Shown: piece by piece, positions 12,488-22,786 of the stretch
How positions within the stretch are numbered: position 1 is the stretch's first letter
Layout of the letters: the number at the start of each line of letters is the position of its first letter
From: Mytilus galloprovincialis
Taxonomy: Eukaryota > Mollusca > Bivalvia > Mytilida > Mytilidae
Assembly (NCBI RefSeq): GCF_965363235.1
Contig: NC_134845.1
Span: 10,850,101-10,914,100 of the forward strand
Length of the DNA: 64,000 nt
Reading direction: 5' to 3'
Notes under the pieces: generated by a model
What the model was told of the DNA's origin: nothing
The model's database searches: none
The model's input: only the letters and a program-made list of their open reading frames with translations
Made by a program: the position numbers and the translations under genes

Positions 12488-13130
12488 TTAAAGGATTATG
12501 TACCCTTGAGTTGATTCAATGCCAAACGTATGGAATTTTTATAGAAAAGCCACAGCATTTCCCCTAGTTCTCTCATATTTGGCATTTTTATGCTTTATAG
12601 GTAGAGGTTTATTGCATGCAGTGCTACCCTTGATTTCCTTAAAACTAGGTTATGAATTTAGATATTGGTTATAACAAATATAAATATGGACCCAGTGATA
12701 TTGTTGGCTTTTTTCAAAACTACCTCTACCCTTTTTTATTGGGAAAATATGCGTCATTTTCATCAAATTTGGAAATTTAAAATAAACCATGAATTTGACT
12801 GATACTTCAATATACAGACCCATTTTCAAGAGTCAAACCCTGCTTTAAAATAAGACCCCATTTTGTCAGTGATGATACATAAATAGACCCTCATAAAGTC
12901 ATTTAAGGAACGAAAAATGTTTAAATGAGTTTTTTTCAGTTTGTATTCATCATTGTTCTTGCACATTTACTACTGAGACTGCACTGTTTGGGACAAAAGT
13001 TGTCTTTTTGGGAATAATTTTAAGCCATTTTTTTTTTCAAATTGGGATTCTTCTCCAGGGGAAAAAGCCTTTATTCTCCACTAATTTAAGGCAAACAATA
13101 TCACTGGGACCAATTCAAGTACACATTAAA
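12488..13130. mobile_element. Possible insertion with imperfect inverted ends, inside the right arm of the palindrome
   Basis: Relative to the left arm, extra DNA begins at 12,488. Its left side reads ATTATGTACCCTTGAGTTGA. Near 13,110-13,130 the minus strand reads AATGTGTACTTGAATTGG, a partial inverted match. This could be a TIR element of about 640 bp sitting in the arm. The remaining extra sequence, 13,131-13,544, is not explained apart from an R1 terminus near 13,375-13,399. Confidence 0.4.
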
Positions 13131-13885
13131 GGGTGCGCTCATCTTAGTGACTCAGCACGAGTTTAGAATTTAAGGTTGTTTAGGACTTTTTGTTACAAAT
13201 AAACTCTAGCACATCATAGAAAAACAAGTGAGTAATCTATGTTTGAAATTTTATTACACAAATCTCTGTATTAAAGTTTGTGGATTTTCTACAAAATCTT
13301 GGTTTTATTTTAACCAAATTCTTTTTTTCTACTAAATGCAATTAAACTATAAATAACAATGCTTTAAATTGTATTCCTGGTATCTATGATAAGTTTATTT
13401 CCAAAAGTTTCCCCTTGGTATATGTACAAAATGACTCAACTCTATTATTCTTTATCTTTGCTGTTATGCTATTGCAGTTCAAATTTTCGTAATTCACAGA
13501 AGAGTTCATCAACCTTAATCTCCAAGGTGACCCACGAATACACAGAAAAACTTCGGCAATCCAGTATATATATATATAAATATTACAATTATACTGACAA
13601 TTTAAAAGTATATGCCGATTTTATAGATTTACAAAAAAAAAATTTAAATCTTCTTTGTTAATAAAAATTATCATTGTGTTATCATGTGGTCAAACTGAGA
13701 ACTTAAACACTTCATCACTGTATGGATCTAAAGCACTAGATTTATCGATCCCGGTATAAAATAACTAGCGCATTCATTCCGGTACAAAAACACCAGTGTA
13801 ATCATTCCTGGTTCAAAAACACTAGTATGAACATTCATTGGATGAAAACTCTCTATTTATTACATAAATCAGCTATGCCAGTTTC

Positions 13886-14633
13886 AAATACATCAAAATA
13901 TATCAATAAGCCCAATTTTATATATATTTCCCATTCAAAAATGCTTTTTAGAACCTTATAATGACTGGTGGATGTTTTACACTGGACCCGGATAAAAAAA
14001 ACCTAGGGAATTTTTGTTGGTAAATAAAAATCACTAGGTATTTTATTCCTCCGGATAAAGTGCACTGGCGGAATCAAACCACTGTTACAGTTCCAACTCA
14101 ACCTTTTTATTGTCAACATTCATTTATTTTTTGTTAAATTGTATTTAGATTGAAACGTTGGGATTTCTTCTGACTCTGAAACATACCAACGTATTACATA
14201 ATGCAAAGATCTGCAAAGTTAAGATTATTTATCATTCAGATTGATTGATTAGGATTTGAAACCACTTTCAGCACTTGATTTTTCGAGGCTTTGAGTTATT
14301 ATTCGTGGAGATGGCCAGTGTGTCCGCAAGAGATCTGTCGACTTTCGACAAGAACACTGACAATCTTTGTCAATTAAGAAAAGAGTCGAGTAGTTTGAAC
14401 TAAGAACCACCGTGTTGATATGCTAGTTATACGGTGCTTGAACTACCTAGACCACTTGACAACCGAGGCCCCTTATCATTTTGAAGAAAGCGAACGAACT
14501 GTGGGAATTATAAAATTCGTACATTTGTCAAAATAATATATTGATTTACAGATATATATTACCATGACATGATCTTTACACATAATCAGATGCATTTTAA
14601 ATATTCCAGATTGCTGCGTTTTTCGGTAAATGA
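13886..14633. other. Intergenic region upstream of the GPCR
   Basis: No gene is seen. The first 200 bases contain CACTGG/CCAGTG-type words with CCGGATAAA that resemble the subterminal repeats of the neighbouring palindrome. The 300 bases before 14,634 would hold the receptor's promoter and 5' leader, but no clear TATA box or splice acceptor could be chosen. Confidence 0.4.
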
Positions 14634-15911
14634 ATGCTGTTGAAAATGAACAGTACAAGTGAACTGCTGAATTTCTATACAATGGATTTAAATTTCACGA
14701 ACAAATCAGAAGAATACCGAACACAAGCTATGGCAAAGCACTTAATAGCCAACGTTGTGGTTCTTTCTGTATATCTTATTATTGGTGTGATCGGAAATAT
14801 GATTGTTCTAGCTGTATACAGATTTCAAATGAAGGGTAAAGAAGAGAGGTACTTCATTCCATTTTTAGCAGTGTCGGATATGCTAACATCGGTGGTGGGT
14901 TCCGTCAATTGTATAATGTTAGATGTGATGCAAACGACATTTACCAACAATATTCTATGTAAAATAGTATTTTACACCATTGCTTTAACAGCAGGAATTT
15001 CTTTATTCCTGTTACTTTCTATTGCGATACAACGGTATTTGATAATATGTAGACGTCATAGGCTGAATTTGAAAACTCGAAAAATAATGGTTGCTGTATC
15101 AGTATGCTTGTCTGTTGCTTGCTCCGTACCTTTTGCAGTAAACTATGGCGTAAATGAACACTTTAGTGATGGGCGATTGGTTGGATACCGATGTGGAAGA
15201 CTTAAACATGGTGTCTACCTCTCTGGATTAGTGTATTCAATATTTTTTATAACTCTCATGTTGTTTACTGCTCTTGCACTTGTTTTTCTGTATGGAAGAG
15301 TCGGATGGGTTATATTTAAACATTTCAATGCACAAAAATTTAAGCAAACAAATGTAACAAAAGAGACCAGTACAGCAGACAAATTAACAAACGATTCGAT
15401 TACCGCCAATCTTCAAAGTAAAACACAAGAACTGAAAAATCCTAACGGTACCTATTCCAAACTTACAGTTAATTCCGAATGCAAGAATGATGCAAACATT
15501 GAAGCAACTCAGTCATCTGACGTCTACACAGAAACCACAGTACCCGAATGTTCATCTTCCGCCGCTCAAAACGGAAATTCTACTCAGCCTAAACGCTTGA
15601 AAAAAACAAACCGATCAAAGAAAAGAAGGCGTTTCAAAAACAAGTTTACTTTCATGTTTATTCTAATAACTGCTGTGTCAATCGTGTGTTATATGCCGGT
15701 CGGAATGGTGGTTTTGTTAGAAGGCATATTGCCAGATTTTTGGGAAAGGTTGTCCGAAACAGTAGCTGCCACTGTTTTGTGGCTTTATCATACATACATT
15801 ATTAACAGTATTGTCAATCCTATAATATATGCTTTTATGGATGCAGAATTTTCTACAGCACTTAAAGAACTTTTTGAAAAATGTAAATGTTCTAAAAAAT
15901 ATTCCACATAA
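14634..15911 (+). CDS. Class A (rhodopsin-like) G protein-coupled receptor, single exon
   Basis: The 425-residue frame has seven hydrophobic helices and class A marks: GN in helix 1 (54-55), LAVSD in helix 2 with Asp82, Cys109 at the top of helix 3 paired with Cys187 in loop 2, CYMP in helix 6, and NPIIY in helix 7 (395-399). The usual DRY is QRY (133-135). The N-terminus has three glycosylation sequons (NST, NFT, NKS). The third inner loop is long, about 110-120 residues, polar, and ends in a basic KKRRRFKNK run, as in peptide- or amine-type receptors. The ligand cannot be told from sequence. A second Met at codon 5, just before the first sequon, could be the real start. The frame is uninterrupted, as in the many intronless molluscan receptors. 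The window-start tail is a paralogue. Confidence 0.9.
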   Translation: MLLKMNSTSELLNFYTMDLNFTNKSEEYRTQAMAKHLIANVVVLSVYLIIGVIGNMIVLAVYRFQMKGKEERYFIPFLAVSDMLTSVVGSVNCIMLDVMQTTFTNNILCKIVFYTIALTAGISLFLLLSIAIQRYLIICRRHRLNLKTRKIMVAVSVCLSVACSVPFAVNYGVNEHFSDGRLVGYRCGRLKHGVYLSGLVYSIFFITLMLFTALALVFLYGRVGWVIFKHFNAQKFKQTNVTKETSTADKLTNDSITANLQSKTQELKNPNGTYSKLTVNSECKNDANIEATQSSDVYTETTVPECSSSAAQNGNSTQPKRLKKTNRSKKRRRFKNKFTFMFILITAVSIVCYMPVGMVVLLEGILPDFWERLSETVAATVLWLYHTYIINSIVNPIIYAFMDAEFSTALKELFEKCKCSKKYST

Positions 15912-15927
15912 GGCTCAATAATATTAT

Positions 15928-15990
15928 CAACACGCGTATGGCGTATATACTAAATTTAGTCCTGGTATCTATGATGAGTTTATTTATCAG
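15928..15990 (+). repeat. Repeat family R1, 3' terminal fragment
   Basis: CACGCGTATGGCGTATATAC, then TCCTGGTATCTATGATGAGT, ends at the family terminus GAGTTTATTT. It lies less than 20 bp after the GPCR stop codon, so it would be part of that transcript's 3' untranslated region. Confidence 0.65.
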
Positions 15991-17195
15991 TATCAAATGT
16001 TTTTGTTTTCTTTTAAAACGGTCAGCATTTTAATACAAAATCTTGGTTTGATCATGCGTTGTTATTAGCTTTTGAAATATACAAAATCTTGGCAAATAAT
16101 TGATAAATGTCTGCTGGAATAGATTTTGATTGTTTGTATTTTTATAAGCATATAGATAATAAATGTATTTCTTAGTGATTAAATGTTACCCCATTGAAAC
16201 TATATGCAGTATGACGTAAAGCCAGAGCCGAACAATTCAGAATAAAAATTGTGTGTTTATCTTCAATTTTTTCCATGGTCACTAGTAAAAGTCTACATTT
16301 AGTACACTTGACTTATAATCATACATGATCAACATATGGACATTTATAATGTTTTACTTTTACAAATTTTGACTTTTATAGTGCGGTGTCTCATTAAAAT
16401 TCATACCGCATCTTCTTATATCTATTTAGGAACAACTCAGATTCTTTCAGTATCACATTGGGAGATTTCATTGGATAATTTTGCTTATTTCAAATTTAGT
16501 TAGATAGAACTTACAAAGAAATCAAAAAGGTTTAAGGAAGCGTTTTGACTGTTTTCTCAATCAAATTATTGAGTCGTTTCTTATGTTTGATTTGTTTTCT
16601 TTCTACTTACTTTATTTCTCCATGACTTATTTTCGTTTTATGAATGTTACCTTTGAGTGTTTTCAGTCACTTTCTTTCTTGTTAATATATTTTTCATTAT
16701 TTGTTTTCAGATATGATTTTTCTCTTCTTTGAACTAATTACCACTGCAGATGTTGTGTGCGGTTGGGAAGGAACTTTTCGCGTTAATGTCCCATTTTCAA
16801 GTGCAGACTATGTTTTTGAGGGAATTAAATTACATGTGATAAAATCGAATTACTTTTATTTTTCAAAAGACAAACAATAGAATACAAACACATAAAATTC
16901 GACATTGATTACAAATCACTAGGGTCAAATATATACATTTTTTACCACAACCTTCGAATCCTTGTAATTTAGTGTTATTTTTCACAAGCACAACCTAGCA
17001 CTGTTATTGTACAATAGAAATCACCTGATTTTGCTTTTAAAGGCGCATTAAAAGGGCTTACAATTTCAATTTGGAACGAGCATTTCACCTACATAAGACT
17101 CAAAATGTTTATTACAACTATTGACAGGCGACTCATCAATTTAATCTAAGAGTTTGCTTTAGTTTAAGTCTTAGATACATTATGGTTGTTATCCT
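15991..17195. other. AT-rich spacer downstream of the GPCR
   Basis: An AATAAA at 16,158-16,163 is a possible polyadenylation signal for the receptor. Otherwise no frames, repeats or RNA genes were recognised. Confidence 0.4.
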
Positions 17196-17665
17196 AACTC
17201 ATCAAAGATACCAGGACTAAATTTTGTATTTACGTCAGACGCGCGTTTCGTCTACAAAAGTCTCATCAGTGACGTTCGAATCCAAAAAAGTTACAAAGGC
17301 CTATTAAAGTACAAAGTTGAAGAGCATTGAGGACCTAAAATTCCTAAAAATTTTGCCAAATACAGCTAAGGTAATCCAATTCTCAGGTAGAAAAGCCTTA
17401 GTATTTAAAAAAATTCTAAAGTTTTGAAAACAGTTACTTTATAAATATGACCATATCAATGATATGAAGTGCTGACTACTTGGCTGGTGATAAGCTCGGG
17501 CAATTAAAACTCCACCAGAAGTGGCATCGACCCAGTGGATGTAAATAAACTCATCACAGATACCAGGATTAAATATTGTATTTACGCTAGACACGTGCAC
17601 TCGTTTCGTCTACAGCAGACTCATCAGTGGCGCTCCTCGAATCCAAAAATGTTAAAAAGGCCTGT
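17196..17665 (-). repeat. Repeat family R1, one full unit plus part of a second
   Basis: ACTCATCAAAGATACCAGGA at 17,199 recurs as ACTCATCACAGATACCAGGA at about 17,549, a period near 350 bp. Each is followed by the R1 core in minus orientation (CAGACGCGCGTTTCGTCTAC at 17,238, a diverged form at 17,588). Between them lie GTTGAAGAGCATTGAGGACC and AGTGGCATCGACCCAGTGG, shared with copies elsewhere. Confidence 0.8.
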
Positions 17666-17689
17666 TTGTTATCGTATGCATGTTTTTTT

Positions 17690-18000
17690 TTACTGCGGAT
17701 ATTATAAAAAGGAAGATGTGGTATGATTGCCAATGAGACAACTATCCACTAAAGACCAAAATGACACAGACATTAACAACTATAGGTCACCGTACGGCCT
17801 TCAACAATGAGCAAAGCCCATACCGCATGGTCAGCTATAATAGGCCCCGATAAGACAATGTAAAACAATTCAAACGAGAAAACTAAAGGCCTTATTTATG
17901 TAAAAAAATGAACGAAAAACAAATATGTAACACATAAACAAACGACAACCACTGAATTACAGGCTCCTGACTTGGGACAGGCACATACATAAGGAGCACA
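17690..18000 (+). repeat. Repeat family R2, best copy in the window
   Basis: It runs GGAAGATGTGGTATGATTGC, GGTCACCGTACGGCCTTCAA, ACAATTCAAACGAGAAAACT, GGCTCCTGACTTGGGACAGG. I recognise this as one of the most abundant dispersed mussel repeats. Its last part joins the sequence that also forms the non-coding tail of the PLE copies at 3,660, 30,841 and 50,380, so R2 may be the distal end of a PLE-related unit. Other copies are at 33,451-33,590 and 60,680-60,830; decayed ones lie near 3,005, 19,815 and 20,860. Confidence 0.75.
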
Positions 18001-18245
18001 TTTTTGAGCTAAGAATGTCATTTAGCACACACGGTTCTATTCTTTAATAGGTATATTTTAACCCCATTGTTCTCTATTCTTTATTATTTTTGCCCATAGT
18101 TGTCTTTTCTGTAAACCCAGTCCACACCCTCATATAACTTGACAAACCATCAGAAAACATATCCACTTGAATCGCTAATTCCCAAACTATTATGATGAGC
18201 CAACCTTGCTCTTATGTTTCTTATTTAGTTTATTAAAGTTGTTTA

Positions 18246-18906
18246 GGTAGCAATACACAGTTAGGAGTTTAGTTTCGCATTTTGGCCGCTGTGGATTTTT
18301 CAAATAGGAAAGTTATTGTGTAATAAAATTCATTTTTAGACAGCTGAGTGCTAATTTAGCCTTCAAAGATGGTTTATAAGAGCATCATGATTATTTTATA
18401 CATGTTTTATGCGCTGTTTTCTGTTTGACAATCCGTATTTTCATAGCTAGACCGGCAATCGCTCCAGAAATTAATGTAATGTTTACAAACACTTTTTTTC
18501 TACACGAAGTTTTTGACACAATTTTACAAAAAATGAGATGAAAGACATATGATTTTCATTGGATTTGCTGAATGATATATGTACACAGTTTCAGAAAAGG
18601 TATTACTTCAAGCGATTGAAATTCTACTTTTAGTCAAATTTTGGGGAAATATTTGATATCTTTTCCCCCCTTTTTGTAATATTTTATAACAAATAAATAC
18701 AGATTGTTGCCATGGATAACCCAAAAGAAATTATATTTTACCATTTTATATACTGGATATAAAATCTAATGAAGATTCTGATTACATACATATGCCCATA
18801 TATGACACAAACAGTAAGCTTGATTTTGCAAGAAAGTAATGAAAAGGGGATTGTAAAATTTATAAGGGCAAATTTTAATATTTTTTCCTAATTTTGTATT
18901 GCTACC
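18246..18906. mobile_element. MITE-like element with GGTAGCAATACA ends
   Basis: GGTAGCAATACA at the left is inverted as TGTATTGCTACC (with one spacer difference) at the right, about 660 bp apart. Flanks are TTTA on the left and TTAA on the right, close to a TTAA target-site duplication as used by piggyBac- and Kolobok-type transposases. The inside is AT-rich and non-coding. Confidence 0.6.
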
Positions 18907-19306
18907 TTAAGGGAGGGATGTTTGTTGGAAAAAGCGGTATAACTTAGAAATACTTTTAATGTGTTTTACTTCCTTTTATTTCGTTCCTTGTTCATGTTAA
19001 TTAAAGGAAACAATTATTCATAACCGAAAAACTCGATGCTTTTAAAGTATTACAAAACTCCATTTTGGAAGAAATCAATACTTGATTAGTCATTTGAATA
19101 TTTTATTTTGTATTTCTGTCCTTTAAATGAATACAATAAATAATGTAAGTTGTGTACCTGGTTTAATCCAAATAAAGATAGAAAATCAAAAAAATAAATA
19201 AAATGAAAGATAACATACTCAGAACTTGATTTAGACGAGGCCAAAATACTTAAACCCGACAATAGATGAGGCATCCTTCAGTACATCTGAAATATGTAGA
19301 ACACTC
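18907..19306. other. Spacer 3' of channel gene A
   Basis: No feature was recognised. It would contain the 3' untranslated region of the minus-strand channel gene that ends at 19,307. Confidence 0.4.
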
Positions 19307-19557
19307 TCATGCAACATTTTCTCTTCCACCAAAAATGTTAATGCCGAAGAAAGTATATACAAACCCATATGATAAAATCATCACGATTAAACAAATCACA
19401 TCAATTTTTGCGGCCTTTTGTTTCCTTTTTGTTTCTATTTTTTCTTTGCCTTTGGTTTGATCTTTATCTTCTCCTTTCTCTTTATTTTGATCATTATCTT
19501 CTCCTTTTTCTTCATCTATTATAATGTCAAACATATCGTTATTACAGGCATTGGATC
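19307..19557 (-). CDS. Cys-loop channel gene A, last exon (M3-M4 loop end and M4 helix)
   Basis: After a candidate acceptor (TTAG before GATCC) the frame encodes a highly charged stretch rich in Lys, Glu and Asp (DEEKGEDNDQNKEKGEDKD), then KRKQKAAKIDVIC and one hydrophobic helix (LIVMILSYGFVYTFF), and ends GGRENVA. The exon at 29,456-29,610 encodes the same pattern (RRKQKAAQWDKIFYV ... DGRENVA), so the end is conserved between paralogues. A charged cytoplasmic loop followed by a single C-terminal helix is what the main exon at 21,604-22,786 lacks. The phases fit: that exon ends with one base over, this one starts with two. The join is inferred. It gives a protein of about 477 residues, normal for a nicotinic-type subunit. 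Confidence 0.72.
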
Positions 19558-21603
19558 CTAACTTACTAAAGACAGTTGACAAATGAGTGTATGAAAAAAA
19601 GCTGAACTTTCTTTACTTTTAGAAACAATTTTCTTTGCTCAAGCCGAAACATGCATATGATTAACCCCGCCTCATTATATATTAGCCAGTCCCTTGTTAC
19701 GAGCCTTATATTCAGTGGTTGTCATTGGTTACTGTCTATAAAATGTGTTTTGCGTTTATTGTTTCGGCATACATCAATCCGTTGTTGTTTTTTTTCTCGT
19801 TTGAAATGATTTATATGGCAGCCTTTTATAGCTGACTTTATATACGATATACAGTTTGCTAATTGAAGAAGTCCGTACGGTGACTTATAATTGTTTGTAT
19901 TGTCACCCTTTAGTCTCTAATGATTCGTAACACGCAATCATACTACATCTACCTATTTTATATAGTATTTGAAAAATTATCTTTACTATCCAAAACCATC
20001 CATAATCATAACGCAACAGAAATAATAAAACACCAAGCAGTATTTCCGGTCAAATCAGTAACTTTAAAGATTTAGAAATATAAATCCTAATAAGATTATG
20101 TTGAACCTATTATGTTTCCATAAACCATACATAACACCAATAGTTAAATTGCCGCCGTTTTGAAGTTTCATTTATTACAGTAGCTTTTTTTTCCAAATAT
20201 TTGTATGGTAAAGAAGTAATGTTGTTATAATTGTATTAGCCGTACGTAGTGTTCTCTTTATGTATAGAATTAGGAAGCAGTTTTAATATTCGTTGACTAA
20301 CCCTACCCACGAGTGTATTACAAAATTGTAAGTAATCCGCAGAATAGTTTATTGGGTTTCTTTTTTTTTTAACCCAGACTCAAGTTCAAATATCGTATTA
20401 ATCTTAATGTATTTATTTCGTAACTTGTCATGTCAGATACCAATAACTGCGTCATATGGTACACCCAAAGGGTTGATTATGAAATACGTCACCTGGAAAT
20501 ATCCCATCCGGCATGTTGTTGAATGATAAAATACGCTGCCACGTGCAGACCGAAGTTTGAAAATGAATCCAATTTCCATTGCCCGGAAAGTACATTGGCA
20601 ATATCTTTACGGGTTAAAGAGCTCTTGCAACAACTTTTCGAATAGATATGTTTCTAAGCTTAATTTCTGTCCTTTGCCAAATCACCCTATAGTGTAAAGA
20701 CAAATAACCTCTTGAACTCGGAACCCAACTTTGCAGAACGAGCATACGGTCACGGTATTCATTATAATATGGTTGTTGTCCTGATTGAGCCATTGGACGT
20801 TAAATAACATTTAATCAATCGCTCAAGAAAAACATTCATTATTATAATGACTGTACACACATGATACCAGTATATGGTTCTGACAATAAAGAAATAAGGA
20901 TGAAACAACTATCTACCAGAGTAAATTTAAGCAGGCATTATAGGTATCCGAAAGGCATTCAACATAGAGCAAAAAGGATCCGGATACATGTATCTTTAAT
21001 GCATTTGAATATTATCGAAGTTCAATTTTTGAGGGTTTTACATAATATTTTTCTAGGTTCTTTCGTAATTTCGTGACTTTCTATGATATTTGTTGGGAGT
21101 AACCCGACAACTGTGAGGTTAGGAGAGGCTAAAAACCAATACACTGTTATATCATATTTTTTTTTGTCATTCATAAAATGTTTTTCAAAGACAGCTCTGA
21201 ATTTTGAAAAAGAAACTGTTCTCCCTTTAGAATTTAAACGTAAAGGATGGCATTTCAGACCCCTTTCAGACAGAAGCCATCATACGAAAACAAAGACAAA
21301 ACTAGACTAGAAACCCATGCTTATAAACAGAAATTCTTTAGCGATACCAATGCAGATGTAACTACTGAAGCAGTTCATCCACAGTTTCTGTTAGGGTTTG
21401 TTTTTCTCATCCTGATTTGTGACTGTTGTTGTCATTTAGCATTTGTGTTGTCTGGTTGATTTTTTATTTTCTGTTTATGCTGACTCTTTTTAATGAGATT
21501 ATGGGAAGACATCTGGTCATCGTAGCGCTTAAGTGTGTAATCAATGTAAACAAAATTGTGATTTTAGCTTCTTGGAACTGAGCATTTTTAAAAGCAAACA
21601 TAC
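19558..21603 (-). other. Intron of channel gene A (inferred)
   Basis: About 2.05 kb lies between the candidate donor AAAA|GTATGT at 21,603/21,602 and the candidate acceptor at 19,558. It holds decayed R2 pieces: 19,815-19,925 (minus) and 20,855-21,010 (plus, with AAACAACTATCTACCAGAG and GGCATTCAACATAGAGC). The small plus-strand frames near 20,861-21,459 have no motif and are not credited as genes. Confidence 0.55.
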
Positions 21604-22786
21604 TTTTATTTTCCATGCTGGAACCCTGTTGAGCAGTTTCCTTTTCTTGTGTGCTTTTATACTTTAGTTCTTTTATCTGTTCGTCCTCTTTACTTTTACA
21701 GCAGCACGTTGTCTTTCTATGTTTATCTTGAAAGTTCTTTGTCAGTTTCGCACAGTTGCATACTGAACAATTTATTTTACATATAGTACATTTGCGATAG
21801 AAAATTGCAGTAATAACTACATTAAATATGAGACTTAATCCACTCATGCCAAGTAAACACCACAGTAATCTTCCAAATTGAGAAATTTTGTCAGAACTGC
21901 TAGGTAAAGATTGATTAAATAACTGAATCATCACAGTAAAACTCAATACAACAAATGTTGATAGCGTAACTTTGGCGCCACTTTTCACTGGAAGCAAAAA
22001 TGTTACCATATTGATACACGTAATTGCAACAGTTGGAATAAGAAATTTCCACACGTAATAGGTTTGTCGTCGTTCCATTTCTATTTCCAATACCACACCA
22101 GCGAATCTTTTACTTCTGCTATTTCGTATTTCTGTATAAGTCCTGATATTGTTAGGACTAGATATATGCCATTCTCCGTTTGATTGAAATCGATTGAAAT
22201 AATCATCTTGCAGCTTGATCTTTAATAATTGTTCTTGGTCGTCAAGATTTTGGGCTGAAAAGTGTAATTTGCAGATCTCAGTTTCAAATGGATATTTTGT
22301 CGTATCTACGAAACAATAAGTTTTTAATTCAATAAAATTATGCCATTCTACTAGTCCAGTACTGTAGATATTAACAAGTGCATTTTTATCCTCAAAAATA
22401 TTTGACTTGTCTGCATAGTTTATCAAACGAACATCCGGGTTCCATATCTCAGATAATGGAGCCGATATTATTTTTGTTTTGCCATACACACTGATATTCC
22501 ACGTTAAATATTCATCTCTCCATGACATCCTTATACCAACTGATGTTGTCAGGATTTGTTCTATCATGTCTAAAGAATTGATTGAGTTTAACACAATGTC
22601 TAACTCTACCTCGATTGGTTTGCTATTATTCAAAGTTGGCCGCCTAACATATTTGTTATAATCTTTGTGGTCAACAATGTCTTTCCATAAAACAGTTTCA
22701 TTTTTAGTACAAAAAATATTAAGTATGATATAATTCAAAAAGACACAAAAATGCATGAATTTCTTTTCAATTCTTTTCATAATCAT
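21604..22786 (-). CDS. Cys-loop ligand-gated ion channel, nicotinic receptor-type subunit, gene A, main exon
   Basis: The frame encodes a hydrophobic leader (about 11-26), then an extracellular domain with nicotinic-type marks: SWRDEYLTWN (89-97), WNPDV (115-119) and a Cys-loop from Cys158 to Cys172 (13 residues between) containing KYPFE. M1 is at about 244-266, M2 at 270-292 and M3 at 303-330, followed by a Cys-rich cytoplasmic start. Loop C lacks the vicinal Cys pair of alpha subunits. M2 starts SGAKVTLST: the -1' position, Glu in most cation channels, is Ala, yet there is no Pro insertion of anion channels. The frame continues to 21,464 but shows no M4. A strong GTATGT donor after residue 394 fits an exon end, with M4 at 19,307-19,557. 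The first Met is chosen because it precedes the leader; Met3 is also possible. Confidence 0.85.

Larger units (their letters stand above)
9515..13885. mobile_element. Large imperfect palindrome, foldback-like element (about 4.4 kb)
   Basis: The left arm, 9,515-10,243, is the reverse complement of two right-side blocks, 13,545-13,885 and 12,142-12,487, in the proper mirrored order. Matching landmarks are GAGAGTTTTCATCCAA, GTACCGGAATGATTACAC, CTGGATTGCCGAAGTTTTT, ACACTATTTACATCCAATAT and ACCGGTCTAATATAAAC. Arm identity looks about 75-80% by eye. The right arm holds about 1 kb of extra sequence (12,488-13,544). The loop is 10,244-12,141. The outer 130 bp of each arm repeats a unit of about 38 bp built on TACCGGAATGATTACACTAGTG-like words. 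No transposase frame was seen. Confidence 0.72.
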
